From Sphaerisporangium album (GTDB lineage: Bacteria > Actinomycetota > Actinomycetes > Streptosporangiales > Streptosporangiaceae): a stretch of DNA of 64,000 nucleotides. This document shows, one piece after another, positions 8,348 through 16,656 of the stretch (its first letter is position 1; every line of letters begins with the position of its first letter). Made by a program: the position numbers and the translations under genes. Under the pieces are notes generated by a model. The model was not told the origin of the DNA, did no database searches, and was given only the letters and a program-made list of their open reading frames with translations. The stretch is from contig NZ_QOIL01000032.1 in assembly GCF_003323745.1 (NCBI RefSeq), positions 23,995 to 87,994 on the forward strand, in the 5' to 3' direction.

Positions 8348-9202
8348 GTGTCACGCGACCAGGGAGACGAGACCGCGGTGGACGCCGCCCGGCGGGCGAT
8401 CCTCGCGCTCATCTCGACCGGCGAGCTGGAGCCGGGGCGCCGGCTCGGGTCGGAGCGGGAGCTGTCCGCCCGGCTCGGGGTGAGCCGGGCCACCCTGCGC
8501 CAGGCGCTCGGCGCGCTCGCCGACCTCGGCGCCGTCCGCAGGGTCCCCGGGCGCGGCGGCGGCACCTTCGTCAGCAAGCCGAAGGTCGAGCGTGACCTGT
8601 CCAGCGTGGTGGGCGTGCCCGCGCTGCTGCGCGAGCAGGGGTTCACCGCCGGGTCGCGGGTGGTCGGCGCCGGCATGGTCGCCGCGGACGAGCCCACCGC
8701 CGCCGCCCTGGCCGTGGAGCCGGGCGACCTCGTCACCGAGATCGTGCGCATCCGCCTGGCCGACGGTGAGCCGTTGTCGCTGGAGAACGCGCGCTTTCCC
8801 TCGCTGCGCTTCCCCAACCTGCTGGAGTTCCCGCTCGGCGGCTCCATCTACGACCTGCTCGCCGAGCGGTACGGGGTGCGGCCGGTGGAGGCGATCGAGA
8901 GCATCGAGGCCGTCCCCGCCGGGCCGCACGAGGCGGCGGTGCTGGACGTGGCGCTCGGCATCCCGCTGCTCGCCATCGCCAGGACGACCTTCGACGCCTC
9001 CGGCCGGCCCTTCGAGTTCTCCCACGACCTTTTCCGTGCCGACCGCACCCGCATCCTGGTCCGCACCCAGGGCGCGGCGGGCACGGCCGACTCGGCGCGG
9101 GCGCGCGGACGGCTGATCGATCTGAACCACATGCCCCGACGGGCTTCGGGCGGCGTCCCCGTTCCTCCGGTGATGCCCGGCGTATCGGATATGTCAGGCT
9201 GA
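8348..9202 (+). CDS. GntR-family regulator with UTRA domain (HutC subfamily)
   Basis: This 284-residue protein starts at GTG 8348 (AAAGGAA upstream). Residues about 10-75 form a winged helix (AARRAILALISTGELEPGRRLGSERELSARLGVSRATLRQAL...GAVRRVPGRGGGTFV), and the remainder is a UTRA effector domain (GDLVTEIVRIRLADGEPLSLENARFPSLRFPNLL, then FEFSHDLFRADRTRILVR near the end). UTRA regulators usually bind a small-molecule ligand and release DNA. As the last gene of the microcompartment operon it is the obvious local regulator; the inverted repeat at 924-950 is a candidate site. The tail after residue ~255 is unconserved-looking. Confidence 0.88.
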   Translation: MSRDQGDETAVDAARRAILALISTGELEPGRRLGSERELSARLGVSRATLRQALGALADLGAVRRVPGRGGGTFVSKPKVERDLSSVVGVPALLREQGFTAGSRVVGAGMVAADEPTAAALAVEPGDLVTEIVRIRLADGEPLSLENARFPSLRFPNLLEFPLGGSIYDLLAERYGVRPVEAIESIEAVPAGPHEAAVLDVALGIPLLAIARTTFDASGRPFEFSHDLFRADRTRILVRTQGAAGTADSARARGRLIDLNHMPRRASGGVPVPPVMPGVSDMSG

Positions 9203-9208
9203 CCGGCC

Positions 9209-9862
9209 TCACGGCCCGGCGACGTCGCCGGGGCTCGCCTGGACGCCGCCGCGACACGACGAGGCGGAGGGCTCGGCCGGAGCCGGCGGGGCGGACGGCC
9301 TGAGGGGAACCGAGGCGGCGGGGGAGGGCCGTCGGGACGCGGAGGGCTTCGGGGAGGGCGTCGGAACGGGCGCCGTCGTGGCCGCCGGCAAGGGACAGGT
9401 GACCAGGCCGTCCGGCGCCACCATCCTGACCCGCACCGTGGGCGGCACGCTCAACGTGTAGACGGCCCCGCACGCGGGCCCGTCCGGGCCGGGCCGGCAG
9501 GCCAGCCGGACGCGCAGCGTCGTGCCGCCGCCCCACGACTCGCTGAACTCGCGGTCGGTCTCGCGCCAGGTCACCTCCCGCCGGATCGTGAGCCTGCCTT
9601 CGGCGCCCCGGGCGACCCTCACCTCCACCGGCCCGTCCGCGTCGACCACGATCAGCGGGGCCGTGATCGCGTAGGCGACCGTCGAGATCTCGGTCGTCAC
9701 GCGGCCGAGGTCCGCCGAGTCGTACGACCGCGCGCCCAGCCCGTACGCGCCGGGCAGGCGGAGGTCGTTCCAGATCGCGAAGGCGATGCCGAACACCGCG
9801 AGGGCGGAAAGCGCCCCTCCCACGATGATCCAGCCGGTGCGGACGGCGCTGCGCATGGCCAC
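9209..9862 (-). CDS. Membrane-anchored secreted protein with Pro/Ser-rich tail, unknown function
   Basis: The 217-residue product has one N-terminal transmembrane/signal segment (GWIIVGGALSALAVFGIAFAIW, about 10-31). A beta-rich extracytoplasmic domain follows (STVAYAITAPLIVVDADGPVEVRVARGAEGRLTIRREVTW...), with a cysteine pair in LACRPGPDGPACGAVY, and then a Pro/Ser/Ala-rich C-terminal tail of about 65 residues. The domain loosely recalls DUF4097-type adhesin-like beta-helical proteins. It lies 15 bases downstream of the response regulator on the same strand, so it is probably co-transcribed with the two-component system. No function can be assigned. Confidence 0.65.
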   Translation of the reverse strand: MAMRSAVRTGWIIVGGALSALAVFGIAFAIWNDLRLPGAYGLGARSYDSADLGRVTTEISTVAYAITAPLIVVDADGPVEVRVARGAEGRLTIRREVTWRETDREFSESWGGGTTLRVRLACRPGPDGPACGAVYTLSVPPTVRVRMVAPDGLVTCPLPAATTAPVPTPSPKPSASRRPSPAASVPLRPSAPPAPAEPSASSCRGGVQASPGDVAGP

Positions 9863-9877
9863 GTCTTCCAGAGCCCC

Positions 9878-10519
9878 TCAGATCTTCAGGAAGCGCAGGA
9901 CGGCGAGCACCCGCCGGTGGTCCTTGTCCGCGCCGGACAGGTCGAGCTTGGCGAAGATGTTGTTGATGTGCTTGCCGACCGCGCCCTCCGAGATCACGAG
10001 GGCCTCGGCGATGCCGGTGTTCGACCGGCCCTCGGCGATCAGCGCCAGCACCTCGTACTCACGGCGGGTGAGCCGGTCCAGCGGGTCGCTGTGCCGGCGG
10101 ACGAGCAGCTGGGCCACCACCTCCGGGTCCAGGGCGGTGCCGCCCGCCGCCACCCGGCGCAGCGCGTCCAGGAACTGCTCGACGTCGGCGACGCGGTCCT
10201 TCAGCAGGTAGCCGATGCCGCTCGTCTCCGTCGACAGCAACTGGGTCGCGTAGCGCTCCTCGACGTACTGCGACAGGACGACGATGGGAAGCCCCGCCCA
10301 GCGGCGGCGCAGCACCAGCGCCGCGCGCAGCCCCTCGTCGGAGTGGCCCGGCGGCATGCGAACGTCGGTGACGACCAGGTCGGGCACGTTCTCCTCGCAG
10401 GCGCGCAGCAGCGCCTCGGCGTCGCCCACGGCGGCCGTGACCTCCATGCCGGCCGAGCCGAGCATCCAGACCAGGCCCTCCCTGAGCAGGACGGAATCTT
10501 CGGCGAGCACTACGCGCAC
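9878..10519 (-). CDS. NarL/LuxR-type response regulator
   Basis: The start is the GTG at 10519 (VRVVLAEDSVLLREGLVWML), giving 213 residues; a much longer open frame upstream overlaps the kinase and is not coding. The receiver domain has the acidic pair ED at 7-8 and the phospho-acceptor Asp52 in LVVTDVRMP, with the conserved Lys in YLLKDRVAD. The C-terminal LuxR HTH is LTRREYEVLALIAEGRSNTGIAEALVISEGAVGKHINNIFAKLDL. The start overlaps the histidine kinase stop by 10 bases, so the pair is translationally coupled. Confidence 0.93.
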   Translation of the reverse strand: MRVVLAEDSVLLREGLVWMLGSAGMEVTAAVGDAEALLRACEENVPDLVVTDVRMPPGHSDEGLRAALVLRRRWAGLPIVVLSQYVEERYATQLLSTETSGIGYLLKDRVADVEQFLDALRRVAAGGTALDPEVVAQLLVRRHSDPLDRLTRREYEVLALIAEGRSNTGIAEALVISEGAVGKHINNIFAKLDLSGADKDHRRVLAVLRFLKI

Positions 10520-11748
10520 GGCATCTCCACGCTGATCGTCGTCGGCCCGCCCTGCGGGCTGTCGAGCCTCAGTGTGCCGTCCACCGAGCCGACGCGCTGC
10601 GCCAGCCCGCGCAGCCCCGTGCCCGCATCCGGGTCCGCGCCGCCCCGGCCGTCGTCGAACACCACCACGCGAAGGAACTCCCCTTCCCGCAGCACGGTCA
10701 CTTCGGCGGCGGACGCCCCGGCGTGCTTGGCGACGTTGGCCAGCGCCTCGGACACCACGAAGAACGCCACCGCCTCGATCGTGGGGGAGACCCGCTCGGG
10801 CACCTCCACGCGCAGCCGGACGGGCAGCGAGGCGCGTGCGGCGAGCCCGGAGAGCGCCGCGTCCAGGCCCTCGTCGCTCAGGACGGCCGGATGCAGGCCC
10901 CGCACCAGGTCGCGCAGCTCCTTCAGCGCGTGCTTGGCCTCCTCGTGCGCCTGCGCGATCATGTCCCGGGCCGCCTGCGGCAGGTCGCCCGACGTCGCGC
11001 GCGCCATGCCGAGCTTCATCGCCAGCGACACCAGCCGCTGCTGCGCCCCGTCGTGCAGGTCGCGCTCGATGCGGCGGCGCTCCGCGTCCGCGGCGTCGAT
11101 CACCTCGGCCCGGCTCTCGCGCAGCGACTCCACGCGCGCGGCGAGCTGGTCGCTGATGCTCGGCCCGAGCAGCGCCTCGGCGGCGATCACGTCCAGCGAG
11201 GTCACGCCCTGCGCCAGCCACGGCCCGGCCACGGCCAGCGCCCCGGCGACCAGGGTGAACAGCGCGGCGAGCCAGCGGTCCCCGAGCCCCCAGAAATGCA
11301 CGGCGACCGCGCCCATCACCAGGCCTCCCGACCAGGTCGCGATGACCCCGGCGAACCCGACCCCGCTGATCAGCGGGGACAGCAGGTGGTAGGCGACCTG
11401 ACGCCACAGCGTGGCCGAGCGGGCGCGGCGCAGCAGCCGCATAGCGATGTTGCCCTCCCAGCGGCGCCGGGGCAGCGGAGGGATCTCGACGCCGAGGTAG
11501 GCGGCGAACCTCAGGCGTTGCAGGCGGGTGAGCAGCGGCAGGACCCACATCAGCAGCAGCGAGCCCGCCACCGGCACCCCCAGCGTCCACACGAAGATCA
11601 CCGACACCGCGCCGACGCCCAAGATGAGCGACAGGGCGAGCACTCCCAGGGGGACGCCCGCCACCAGGTGGAACATGCGCAGCCAGGACCGCGCCGACCA
11701 GTGGGCGCGTACCCGGTCCCAGGGGGTGGTCACCTCGGCGACGCTCAT
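10510..11748 (-). CDS. NarL-partner sensor histidine kinase (HisKA_3)
   Basis: The 412-residue protein has paired hydrophobic segments near the N-terminus (LVAGVPLGVLALSLILGVGAVSVIFVW and PVAGSLLLMWVLPLLT) and two more around 115-165, then a dimerisation/phospho-acceptor segment AERRRIERDLHDGAQQRLVSLAMKL. An HATPase follows, with EALANVAKHAGAS (N box) and VFDDGRGGADPDAGTGLRGLAQR (G boxes). The membrane part resembles the DUF sensor domain common in actinobacterial NarL-type kinases; its signal is unknown. It is co-transcribed with the response regulator and the small membrane protein downstream. Confidence 0.92.
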   Translation of the reverse strand: MSVAEVTTPWDRVRAHWSARSWLRMFHLVAGVPLGVLALSLILGVGAVSVIFVWTLGVPVAGSLLLMWVLPLLTRLQRLRFAAYLGVEIPPLPRRRWEGNIAMRLLRRARSATLWRQVAYHLLSPLISGVGFAGVIATWSGGLVMGAVAVHFWGLGDRWLAALFTLVAGALAVAGPWLAQGVTSLDVIAAEALLGPSISDQLAARVESLRESRAEVIDAADAERRRIERDLHDGAQQRLVSLAMKLGMARATSGDLPQAARDMIAQAHEEAKHALKELRDLVRGLHPAVLSDEGLDAALSGLAARASLPVRLRVEVPERVSPTIEAVAFFVVSEALANVAKHAGASAAEVTVLREGEFLRVVVFDDGRGGADPDAGTGLRGLAQRVGSVDGTLRLDSPQGGPTTISVEMPCA

Positions 11749-11995
11749 GTCCTCACCGTAGAGACACCCGCCCCGATGCCGACATGGCCCACGCCTCCCC
11801 GATCACGGTGGTGCCAGCCTCCCCTCGGCCCGTCCACTATGGCGGATCGCTTCCCTCGGCGATGCGGTGGGCCGGGGCACAGGGCACGAGTTATGCACAT
11901 CTGCGCGATCGGCGTCCGAAGTCATTACGTAATGTGATACCTATGTCACGGCATGCGATCAGCAACGGGCGCAGCGTCCCTGGCAGAAAGTGGCT
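11749..11995. other. Divergent intergenic region with dispersed element
   Basis: This gap separates the histidine kinase from the DUF4239-like gene. The stretch 11837-11863 (ACTATGGCGGATCGCTTCCC then TCGGCGATGCG) resembles 735-763 upstream of the microcompartment operon (GCTACGGCGGTGGTCTCCC then ATCGGCGATGCG). Both copies lie in divergent intergenic regions in the same orientation. A TTACGTAA core lies at 11925-11932. No gene was seen. Confidence 0.35.
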
Positions 11996-12775
11996 ATGCA
12001 GATGGTGATCCTGGTCAGCGTACTCGCGATCCTCGCGGCCGTCGGCGTGGTGGCCGTGGCCGCGTTTCTGTTCCGGCGGTTCGGCGGCGGCGCCGACGAC
12101 CTCGACCCGAACGGCCCCTCGGCCGGACACTCCGGGTCGATGCTGTCCTCGCTGTTCCTGCTGGTGTTCGCCATCGCGATCGTCGTGCCGTGGGCCACGG
12201 CCGACTCCGCGCGCCAGAACACCTACGCCGAGAGCCAGGCGGCCGTCGAGTCCTACTGGTCCGCCGCCCGTCTTCCCGCGCCCGCCGGGCCCCAGGTGCG
12301 GCAGCAGGTGCGCGACTACCTGGACTTCGTGGTGCGCCGCGAGTGGCCGCTCATGGCGTCCGGCAAGCTGAGCGAGGAGGGCACCACGCGGCTGGAGGCG
12401 CTGCGCACACAGGTGAACGGCCTGGTGCTGAGCGACGACGACGCCAAGGCCGCCCGCGGCGAGCTGCTCGACGAGATGCGCGACCTGTCCGCGGCCCGCC
12501 GCCAGCGAGCGGCCGACGCCGCGGCCAAACCCCCCGCGGGCGTGCTTCCCCTCGCCGTCCTGACCGGCCTCATCGTCATCGTCTTCCCCTTCCTCGCGGG
12601 CGCACGGCCTCGGGGCAGGACGCTGGTGCCGCTCATGGTGATGTCCGGGCTGCTCGGCCTCGGCGTGTTCCTCGCCTGGCAGATCTCGCACACCTTCGCC
12701 AGCGGCCTCGCGGTCGGCCCCGACGCGTTCGAGGCCGCGCTGTCCGAGGTGCGGCGACTGCCCTGGAGCGGGTGA
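11996..12775 (+). CDS. DUF4239-like integral membrane protein
   Basis: About 259 residues. Four strongly hydrophobic segments are visible: VILVSVLAILAAVGVVAVAAFLF at the start, LSSLFLLVFAIAIVVPWA around 50-70, and VLPLAVLTGLIVIVFPFLAG and MVMSGLLGLGVFLAW near the C-terminus. The segment ADSARQNTYAESQAAVESYWSAA between the second and third is characteristic of the DUF4239 (bestrophin-like) proteins of actinobacteria, which lack an assigned activity. Start choice is between ATG 11996 and GTG 11990, two codons apart. Its stop overlaps the next GTG by 4 bases, so the two products are probably made together. Confidence 0.75.
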   Translation: MQMVILVSVLAILAAVGVVAVAAFLFRRFGGGADDLDPNGPSAGHSGSMLSSLFLLVFAIAIVVPWATADSARQNTYAESQAAVESYWSAARLPAPAGPQVRQQVRDYLDFVVRREWPLMASGKLSEEGTTRLEALRTQVNGLVLSDDDAKAARGELLDEMRDLSAARRQRAADAAAKPPAGVLPLAVLTGLIVIVFPFLAGARPRGRTLVPLMVMSGLLGLGVFLAWQISHTFASGLAVGPDAFEAALSEVRRLPWSG

Positions 12776-13515
12776 CCGTGCCGGCCCTCCGCGCCACCGC
12801 GCTGCTCACCGCCCTCTCCCTCTCCCCTCTGGCCCCGATCTCCGCCTCCGCTCCGGAGCCCTCGATTCCCTCCCAGGCCGAGGACGCCCGGCGGGTGGCC
12901 GACGTCGAGGTCGGCGTGGGGGACGGGGACGGGCTGATCACCGTCTGCCTGGACGTCGACGTGGTGGTGAGCCTGCGGGTCGGGCTCAGCGTCGGCGGCC
13001 CGCCCCTCTGCCATCGTCCGCCGCCGGAACCGGCCCCGCCGCCCGAGCCCCCGCCGTCCTCCCCGCCCACCCCGGAGCCGACGCTCGCCCCCACCCCCGA
13101 GCCGTCCCGGCCGCCCAGGCCGACCCCGCCCGCCCCGGCACCCTCCGCCCCGGCTCCGACCGCTTCGGCCCCGCGACCGACCTCCACGCCGCGTCCCGCG
13201 CCCACGGTCACGCCCACGCGCGGCCCGGCGCCGCCGGTGGTCCCGTCGCCGAGGCCGCCAGTCCGGCCGCCGCTGGCGCTGCCGCGGGTCGTGCCGCCGC
13301 CGGTGCGGCAGGCCCCCGAGCCCACGCCCGCGCCGTCCCTGCCGTCCGCCGCGCCGACGCCCTCGCCGGCCACGTCCTCGGGGCAGGTCCGCGCGGCGCG
13401 GGCGCACGGCCGGATGCCGCGCCGCCACGAGCCGCTGGGCACGATCATGGTCGTCATCGTGCTGTCACTGATCATCGCGCTGGTCGCGGGCGCCGCGTTC
13501 GCGGCGATCCGGTAG
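12772..13515 (+). CDS. Secreted, proline-rich, C-terminally membrane-anchored protein
   Basis: A GTG start overlapping the preceding stop (GTGA) gives 247 residues. It has an N-terminal signal-like segment (ATALLTALSLSPLAPISASAPE), a short region ADVEVGVGDGDGLITVCLDVDVVVSLRVGLSVGG with alternating hydrophobic residues, about 130 residues of Pro/Ala/Thr/Ser repeats, and a C-terminal transmembrane helix (GTIMVVIVLSLIIALVAGAAFAAIR). The layout suggests a cell-wall-spanning stalk anchored at the C-terminus. No enzymatic domain is visible. The extreme composition means that database similarity will be uninformative outside residues 35-75. Confidence 0.6.
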   Translation: MTVPALRATALLTALSLSPLAPISASAPEPSIPSQAEDARRVADVEVGVGDGDGLITVCLDVDVVVSLRVGLSVGGPPLCHRPPPEPAPPPEPPPSSPPTPEPTLAPTPEPSRPPRPTPPAPAPSAPAPTASAPRPTSTPRPAPTVTPTRGPAPPVVPSPRPPVRPPLALPRVVPPPVRQAPEPTPAPSLPSAAPTPSPATSSGQVRAARAHGRMPRRHEPLGTIMVVIVLSLIIALVAGAAFAAIR

Positions 13516-13580
13516 CGCGCCCGGCGGGCTCGTGACGGGCCGCGAGACGGACCCTGAGGGAGGTGGCGAGGGGAGGGATC

Positions 13581-13703
13581 CGAAAGTTTCATCGTCCTGA
13601 GCCCGGGGAGTCGTCCCGGGCCAGGTCATGGTATGGCCCTCGCAGAGATGATGGAGGTCGTCTTGTTCTCCGAAACATTCCGGCCCATACTCCGAATGTT
13701 TCG
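13581..13703. promoter_or_regulatory. CGAAA-type inverted repeats upstream of the esterase
   Basis: CGAAACATTC (13671-13680) and GAATGTTTCG (13694-13703) are perfect 10-base inverted arms separated by 13 bases. A further CGAAAGTTTC at 13581-13590 carries the same half-sites head to head. CGAAA-N-TTTCG palindromes are known upstream of actinomycete xylanase genes. The gene downstream encodes a CE1 esterase with a cellulose-binding module, so a xylan-responsive operator is plausible; the regulator is not in this window. Confidence 0.5.
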
Positions 13704-13777
13704 GCCCGAGCTTCGACGCACCCGGAGTCGCAGGACCGAACAGCGGGTCGATTTCCTCCCACGCTGAAGGACCAACC

Positions 13778-15103
13778 ATGAGGATCAGAACCAGGCTGCT
13801 GAGCGCCCTCGCGGCCGCCGCGGCGCTCGTCGTCGCGGGGTTGACGCTGGCGCCTCCGGCCGCGCCGGCGTCGCTGACCGAGGTGACCGGCTTCGGTACC
13901 AACCCGACCAACCTGCGCATGCACCTGTACGTGCCGAACAACGTGGCGGCACGGCCGCCGATCCTGGTGGCCGTGCACTACTGCACCGGCTCCGGCCCCG
14001 CCTTCTACTCGGGCACGGAGTTCGCCTCCCTGGCCGACCGCTACGGGTTCATCGTCATCTACCCCTCGGCGACCAGGAGCGGGAGCTGCTTCGACGTGTC
14101 CTCGCCCCAGGCGCTGCGGCACGACGGCGGCAGCGACCCGGTGGGCATCGTCTCGATGGTCAGGTACGTCCAGCAGCGCTACAACGCCGACACGGCACGG
14201 ACGTACGTCACCGGAGCCTCGTCGGGCGGAATGATGACGAACGTCCTGCTCGGCGACTATCCGGACGTGTTCAAGGCCGGCGCCGCCTTCATGGGCGTTC
14301 CGTTCGCCTGCTTCGCCACCACCGACGGGTCGAGCTGGAACAGCGCCTGCGCCAACGGCCAGGTCACCAAGACCCCGCAGCAGTGGGGCGACCTGGTCCG
14401 CGGCGCGTACCCGGGCTACACCGGAGCCCGTCCGCGCATGCAGATCTGGCACGGCACCGAGGACACGACGCTGCGCTACCCGAACTTCCAGGAGTCGATC
14501 AAGCAGTGGACCAACGTCCACGGCGTGAGCCAGACCCCCGTGTTCACCGACCAGCCGCAGGCGAACTGGACGCGCACCCGCTACGGTGACGCGGGCGGCC
14601 AGGCGCCGGTCGAGGCGGTCAGCATCCAGGGCGTCGGGCACAGCCTGCCGCTGAGCGGCATGGCCGCCGAGGCGATCCGCTTCTTCGGCCTGAACGGCAC
14701 GACGCCGACCCCGACCGTCACCCCGACTCCGACCGTCACACCGACCGTCACGCCGACGCCGACGGTCACCCCGACGGCCCCGGCCGGCGCCTGCCGCGTC
14801 ACCTACACGATGCAGACCTGGAACACCGGCTTCACCGCCTCGGTGACGATCGCCAACACCGGTTCGAGCGCGGTCAACGGCTGGACGCTGGCGTTCACCC
14901 TGCCGAGCGGGCAGACCGTCACCTCGGCCTGGAACGCGACCATCTCGCCCGCCGGCGGGCAGGTCACCGCCAGGAACGTGAACTACAACGGCGCCATCGC
15001 GCCGGGGTCCTCGGTCAACTTCGGCTTCCAGGCCGGCCACACCGGCGACACCGGCAAGCCCTCCGCGTTCACTTTGAACGGGACCAACTGCTCGGTGGCA
15101 TGA
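13778..15103 (+). CDS. Secreted CE1-type polysaccharide esterase (acetylxylan/feruloyl/PHB-depolymerase-like) with CBM2
   Basis: The product has 441 residues. A signal peptide (about 1-31, ending APPAAPA) precedes an alpha/beta-hydrolase of the PHB depolymerase/CE1 family with nucleophile Ser148 in TGASSGGMM, a likely acid in WHGTEDTTL and His in GVGHSLP. A Thr-Pro linker (TPTPTVTPTP type, roughly 308-332) leads to a C-terminal CBM2 (CRVTYTMQTWNTGFTASVTIANTGSSAVNGWTLAF...FQAGHTGDTGKPSAFTLNGTNC) with the flanking cysteines and conserved Trp residues that bind crystalline cellulose or xylan. It probably deacetylates or de-feruloylates xylan outside the cell. A ribosome site (GAAGGA) precedes the ATG, and a strong hairpin follows the gene. 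Confidence 0.9.
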   Translation: MRIRTRLLSALAAAAALVVAGLTLAPPAAPASLTEVTGFGTNPTNLRMHLYVPNNVAARPPILVAVHYCTGSGPAFYSGTEFASLADRYGFIVIYPSATRSGSCFDVSSPQALRHDGGSDPVGIVSMVRYVQQRYNADTARTYVTGASSGGMMTNVLLGDYPDVFKAGAAFMGVPFACFATTDGSSWNSACANGQVTKTPQQWGDLVRGAYPGYTGARPRMQIWHGTEDTTLRYPNFQESIKQWTNVHGVSQTPVFTDQPQANWTRTRYGDAGGQAPVEAVSIQGVGHSLPLSGMAAEAIRFFGLNGTTPTPTVTPTPTVTPTVTPTPTVTPTAPAGACRVTYTMQTWNTGFTASVTIANTGSSAVNGWTLAFTLPSGQTVTSAWNATISPAGGQVTARNVNYNGAIAPGSSVNFGFQAGHTGDTGKPSAFTLNGTNCSVA

Positions 15104-15216
15104 CGCACCGGCCGGCCGGTCCTCCGGGCCGGCCGGTCCTCCGGGGCCTGCGGGCGCCCGGCGTGGTGGGCGGACTCCCGGCCGAGGGGGCCGGGACGTC
15201 CGAACGACCGAAAGCC

Positions 15217-15243
15217 GGCTGCGGGGCGCGCCACCCCGCAGCC
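15217..15243. terminator. GC-rich hairpin terminator between convergent genes
   Basis: GGCTGCGGGG (15217-15226) pairs perfectly with CCCCGCAGCC (15234-15243) around a 7-base loop. It lies between the convergent esterase and TIGR03118 genes and can serve both. No U-run follows, as is usual in actinobacteria. Confidence 0.75.
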
Positions 15244-15354
15244 GACTTCCGCTCATTCGGGCGGGTCGTGCCGTACTTCGAGAGCTGTGATGGTGTTTCC
15301 TCAGGTCACGGGAGCCCTGGTGTCAGCGGCTCGGTGGTCGCCCACCTCCTTTCG

Positions 15355-16545
15355 TCAGTAGGAGTTGGAGTTGGAGGTCGGTGAGGCTGACGCGCTGGGC
15401 GAGGCCGACGGCGTCGCCGTGGTGTTCGCCGCGTCGGACGGCATGATCAGGCCGACCAGGCCGTGCTGGGCCTTCTGGATCCCGGCGGAGAACCACAGGG
15501 CGTTCTCGCCGCCGCTCTCCGCGGTGCCCGGCTCCAGGTCCCACAGGCCCTCGATCGCGATGGCCCTGCCGTCGGACTTGCGCAGCGCGCCGATGTAGCG
15601 GCCGTTGCGGTAGGCGTTGATCCAGCCGTCGCCGAAGTTGCCGACGAGCAGCGCGCCGGCGTAGGCGCCGAAGCCCTGCGGGGCCTTGATCATGGCCCAC
15701 GGCGCGTTGAGCGCGCCCCGGGCGGCGACGCGGCCGAGGAAGCGGCCCGTGGCCGAGAAGCGGCTGACGAAGCCGAAGCCCTTGCCGGCGATGGACTTGC
15801 CGGTCTCGGCGTCCCGCTTGGCGAAGGCGACGTAGACGGCGTTCCCCACGATCTCCACGTTGAACGCCGAGTAGGAGGACGGCAGGCCGCGGTCCTTGAA
15901 CGCCCACCTCGACGTGCGCACCCGGCGGAAGTCGCCGTCGAAGACGTCGACCCGGTTGTGGGCGAAGTCGGCGGCGAGCAGGAAGTTGCCCCGGTTGGTG
16001 GGCATCATGGCCAGGCCCTTGTAGTCCGCGTTCCTGGTGAAGGCCGCGATGATCGCGCTACCGGGGTTGACCTCGGCGTTCCAGCCGGTGATGGCGCCGC
16101 TCGGGCTCGCGAAGATGAACGTGGCGGGCCCGCTCACGCCCTTACTGGAGATCTCGAAGTCCTCGCTGCCGTTGAAGATCTGCCCGGTCGGCGTGCCGCC
16201 GGGGATCGCGACCTCGGTCTTCTCCTTGGTGAGCTGGCTCGCGCCGCCCGAGTAGACGGTGGCCGAGCCGGTGCCGGCGTTGGAGACCCACAGCGTCTTG
16301 CCCATGGCCAGGCCCCAGGGGTTGACGAGCTTGGGGTCGGTCACGTCGGCCTTGCCCGCGACGTCCGAGATCAGCGGCAGTTCGGTGAACCGCGTGCCCG
16401 CGTGTGTGGTGGTGGTCTTGGCGGTCTCCTTGGAGCGGGACTTCGAGGTCTGGGAAGACTCCGAGGTGGCGTGCGCGGGGATCGTGCCGGTGGACAGGCC
16501 CAGGACGAGTGCCGCAGCGCAGAATGTGACGATGCGTGGCCGCAT
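15355..16545 (-). CDS. Secreted TIGR03118-family beta-propeller-like protein
   Basis: 396 residues from ATG 16545 (AGGAGG 5 bases upstream; the preceding TTG is too close to it). A signal peptide (about 1-27, ending PAHA) is followed by a Ser/Thr/Lys-rich segment, then the TIGR03118 body: LVNPWGLAMG, LWVSNAGTGSATVYSG, ATFIFASPSGAITGWN, NRGNFLLAADFAHNRVDVFDGDF, AFNVEIVGNAVYVAFAKRD, GALNAPWAMIKAPQGFGAYAGALLVGNFGDGWINAY, and ALWFSAGIQKAQHGLVGLIMP near the end. The repeated DG/GN turns fit a propeller fold. A Ser/Pro/Ala tail closes the protein. The function of the family is unknown. Confidence 0.87.
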   Translation of the reverse strand: MRPRIVTFCAAALVLGLSTGTIPAHATSESSQTSKSRSKETAKTTTTHAGTRFTELPLISDVAGKADVTDPKLVNPWGLAMGKTLWVSNAGTGSATVYSGGASQLTKEKTEVAIPGGTPTGQIFNGSEDFEISSKGVSGPATFIFASPSGAITGWNAEVNPGSAIIAAFTRNADYKGLAMMPTNRGNFLLAADFAHNRVDVFDGDFRRVRTSRWAFKDRGLPSSYSAFNVEIVGNAVYVAFAKRDAETGKSIAGKGFGFVSRFSATGRFLGRVAARGALNAPWAMIKAPQGFGAYAGALLVGNFGDGWINAYRNGRYIGALRKSDGRAIAIEGLWDLEPGTAESGGENALWFSAGIQKAQHGLVGLIMPSDAANTTATPSASPSASASPTSNSNSY

Positions 16546-16656
16546 CAAGGCCTCCTATGTCGTCTGCATGTGCGTACGGACGGAGGTACGCGGCCCTTTC
16601 GGAAGCGGTTCAAACGAATTCGCGGTGACTTCGTCCGCGCGGGCTGCCCGTGGGGC

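Noticed and set aside
14700..14790. Thr-Pro coding repeats considered as a CRISPR-like or tandem DNA array
   Set aside because: It is an imperfect coding repeat for the linker of the esterase, without spacers.
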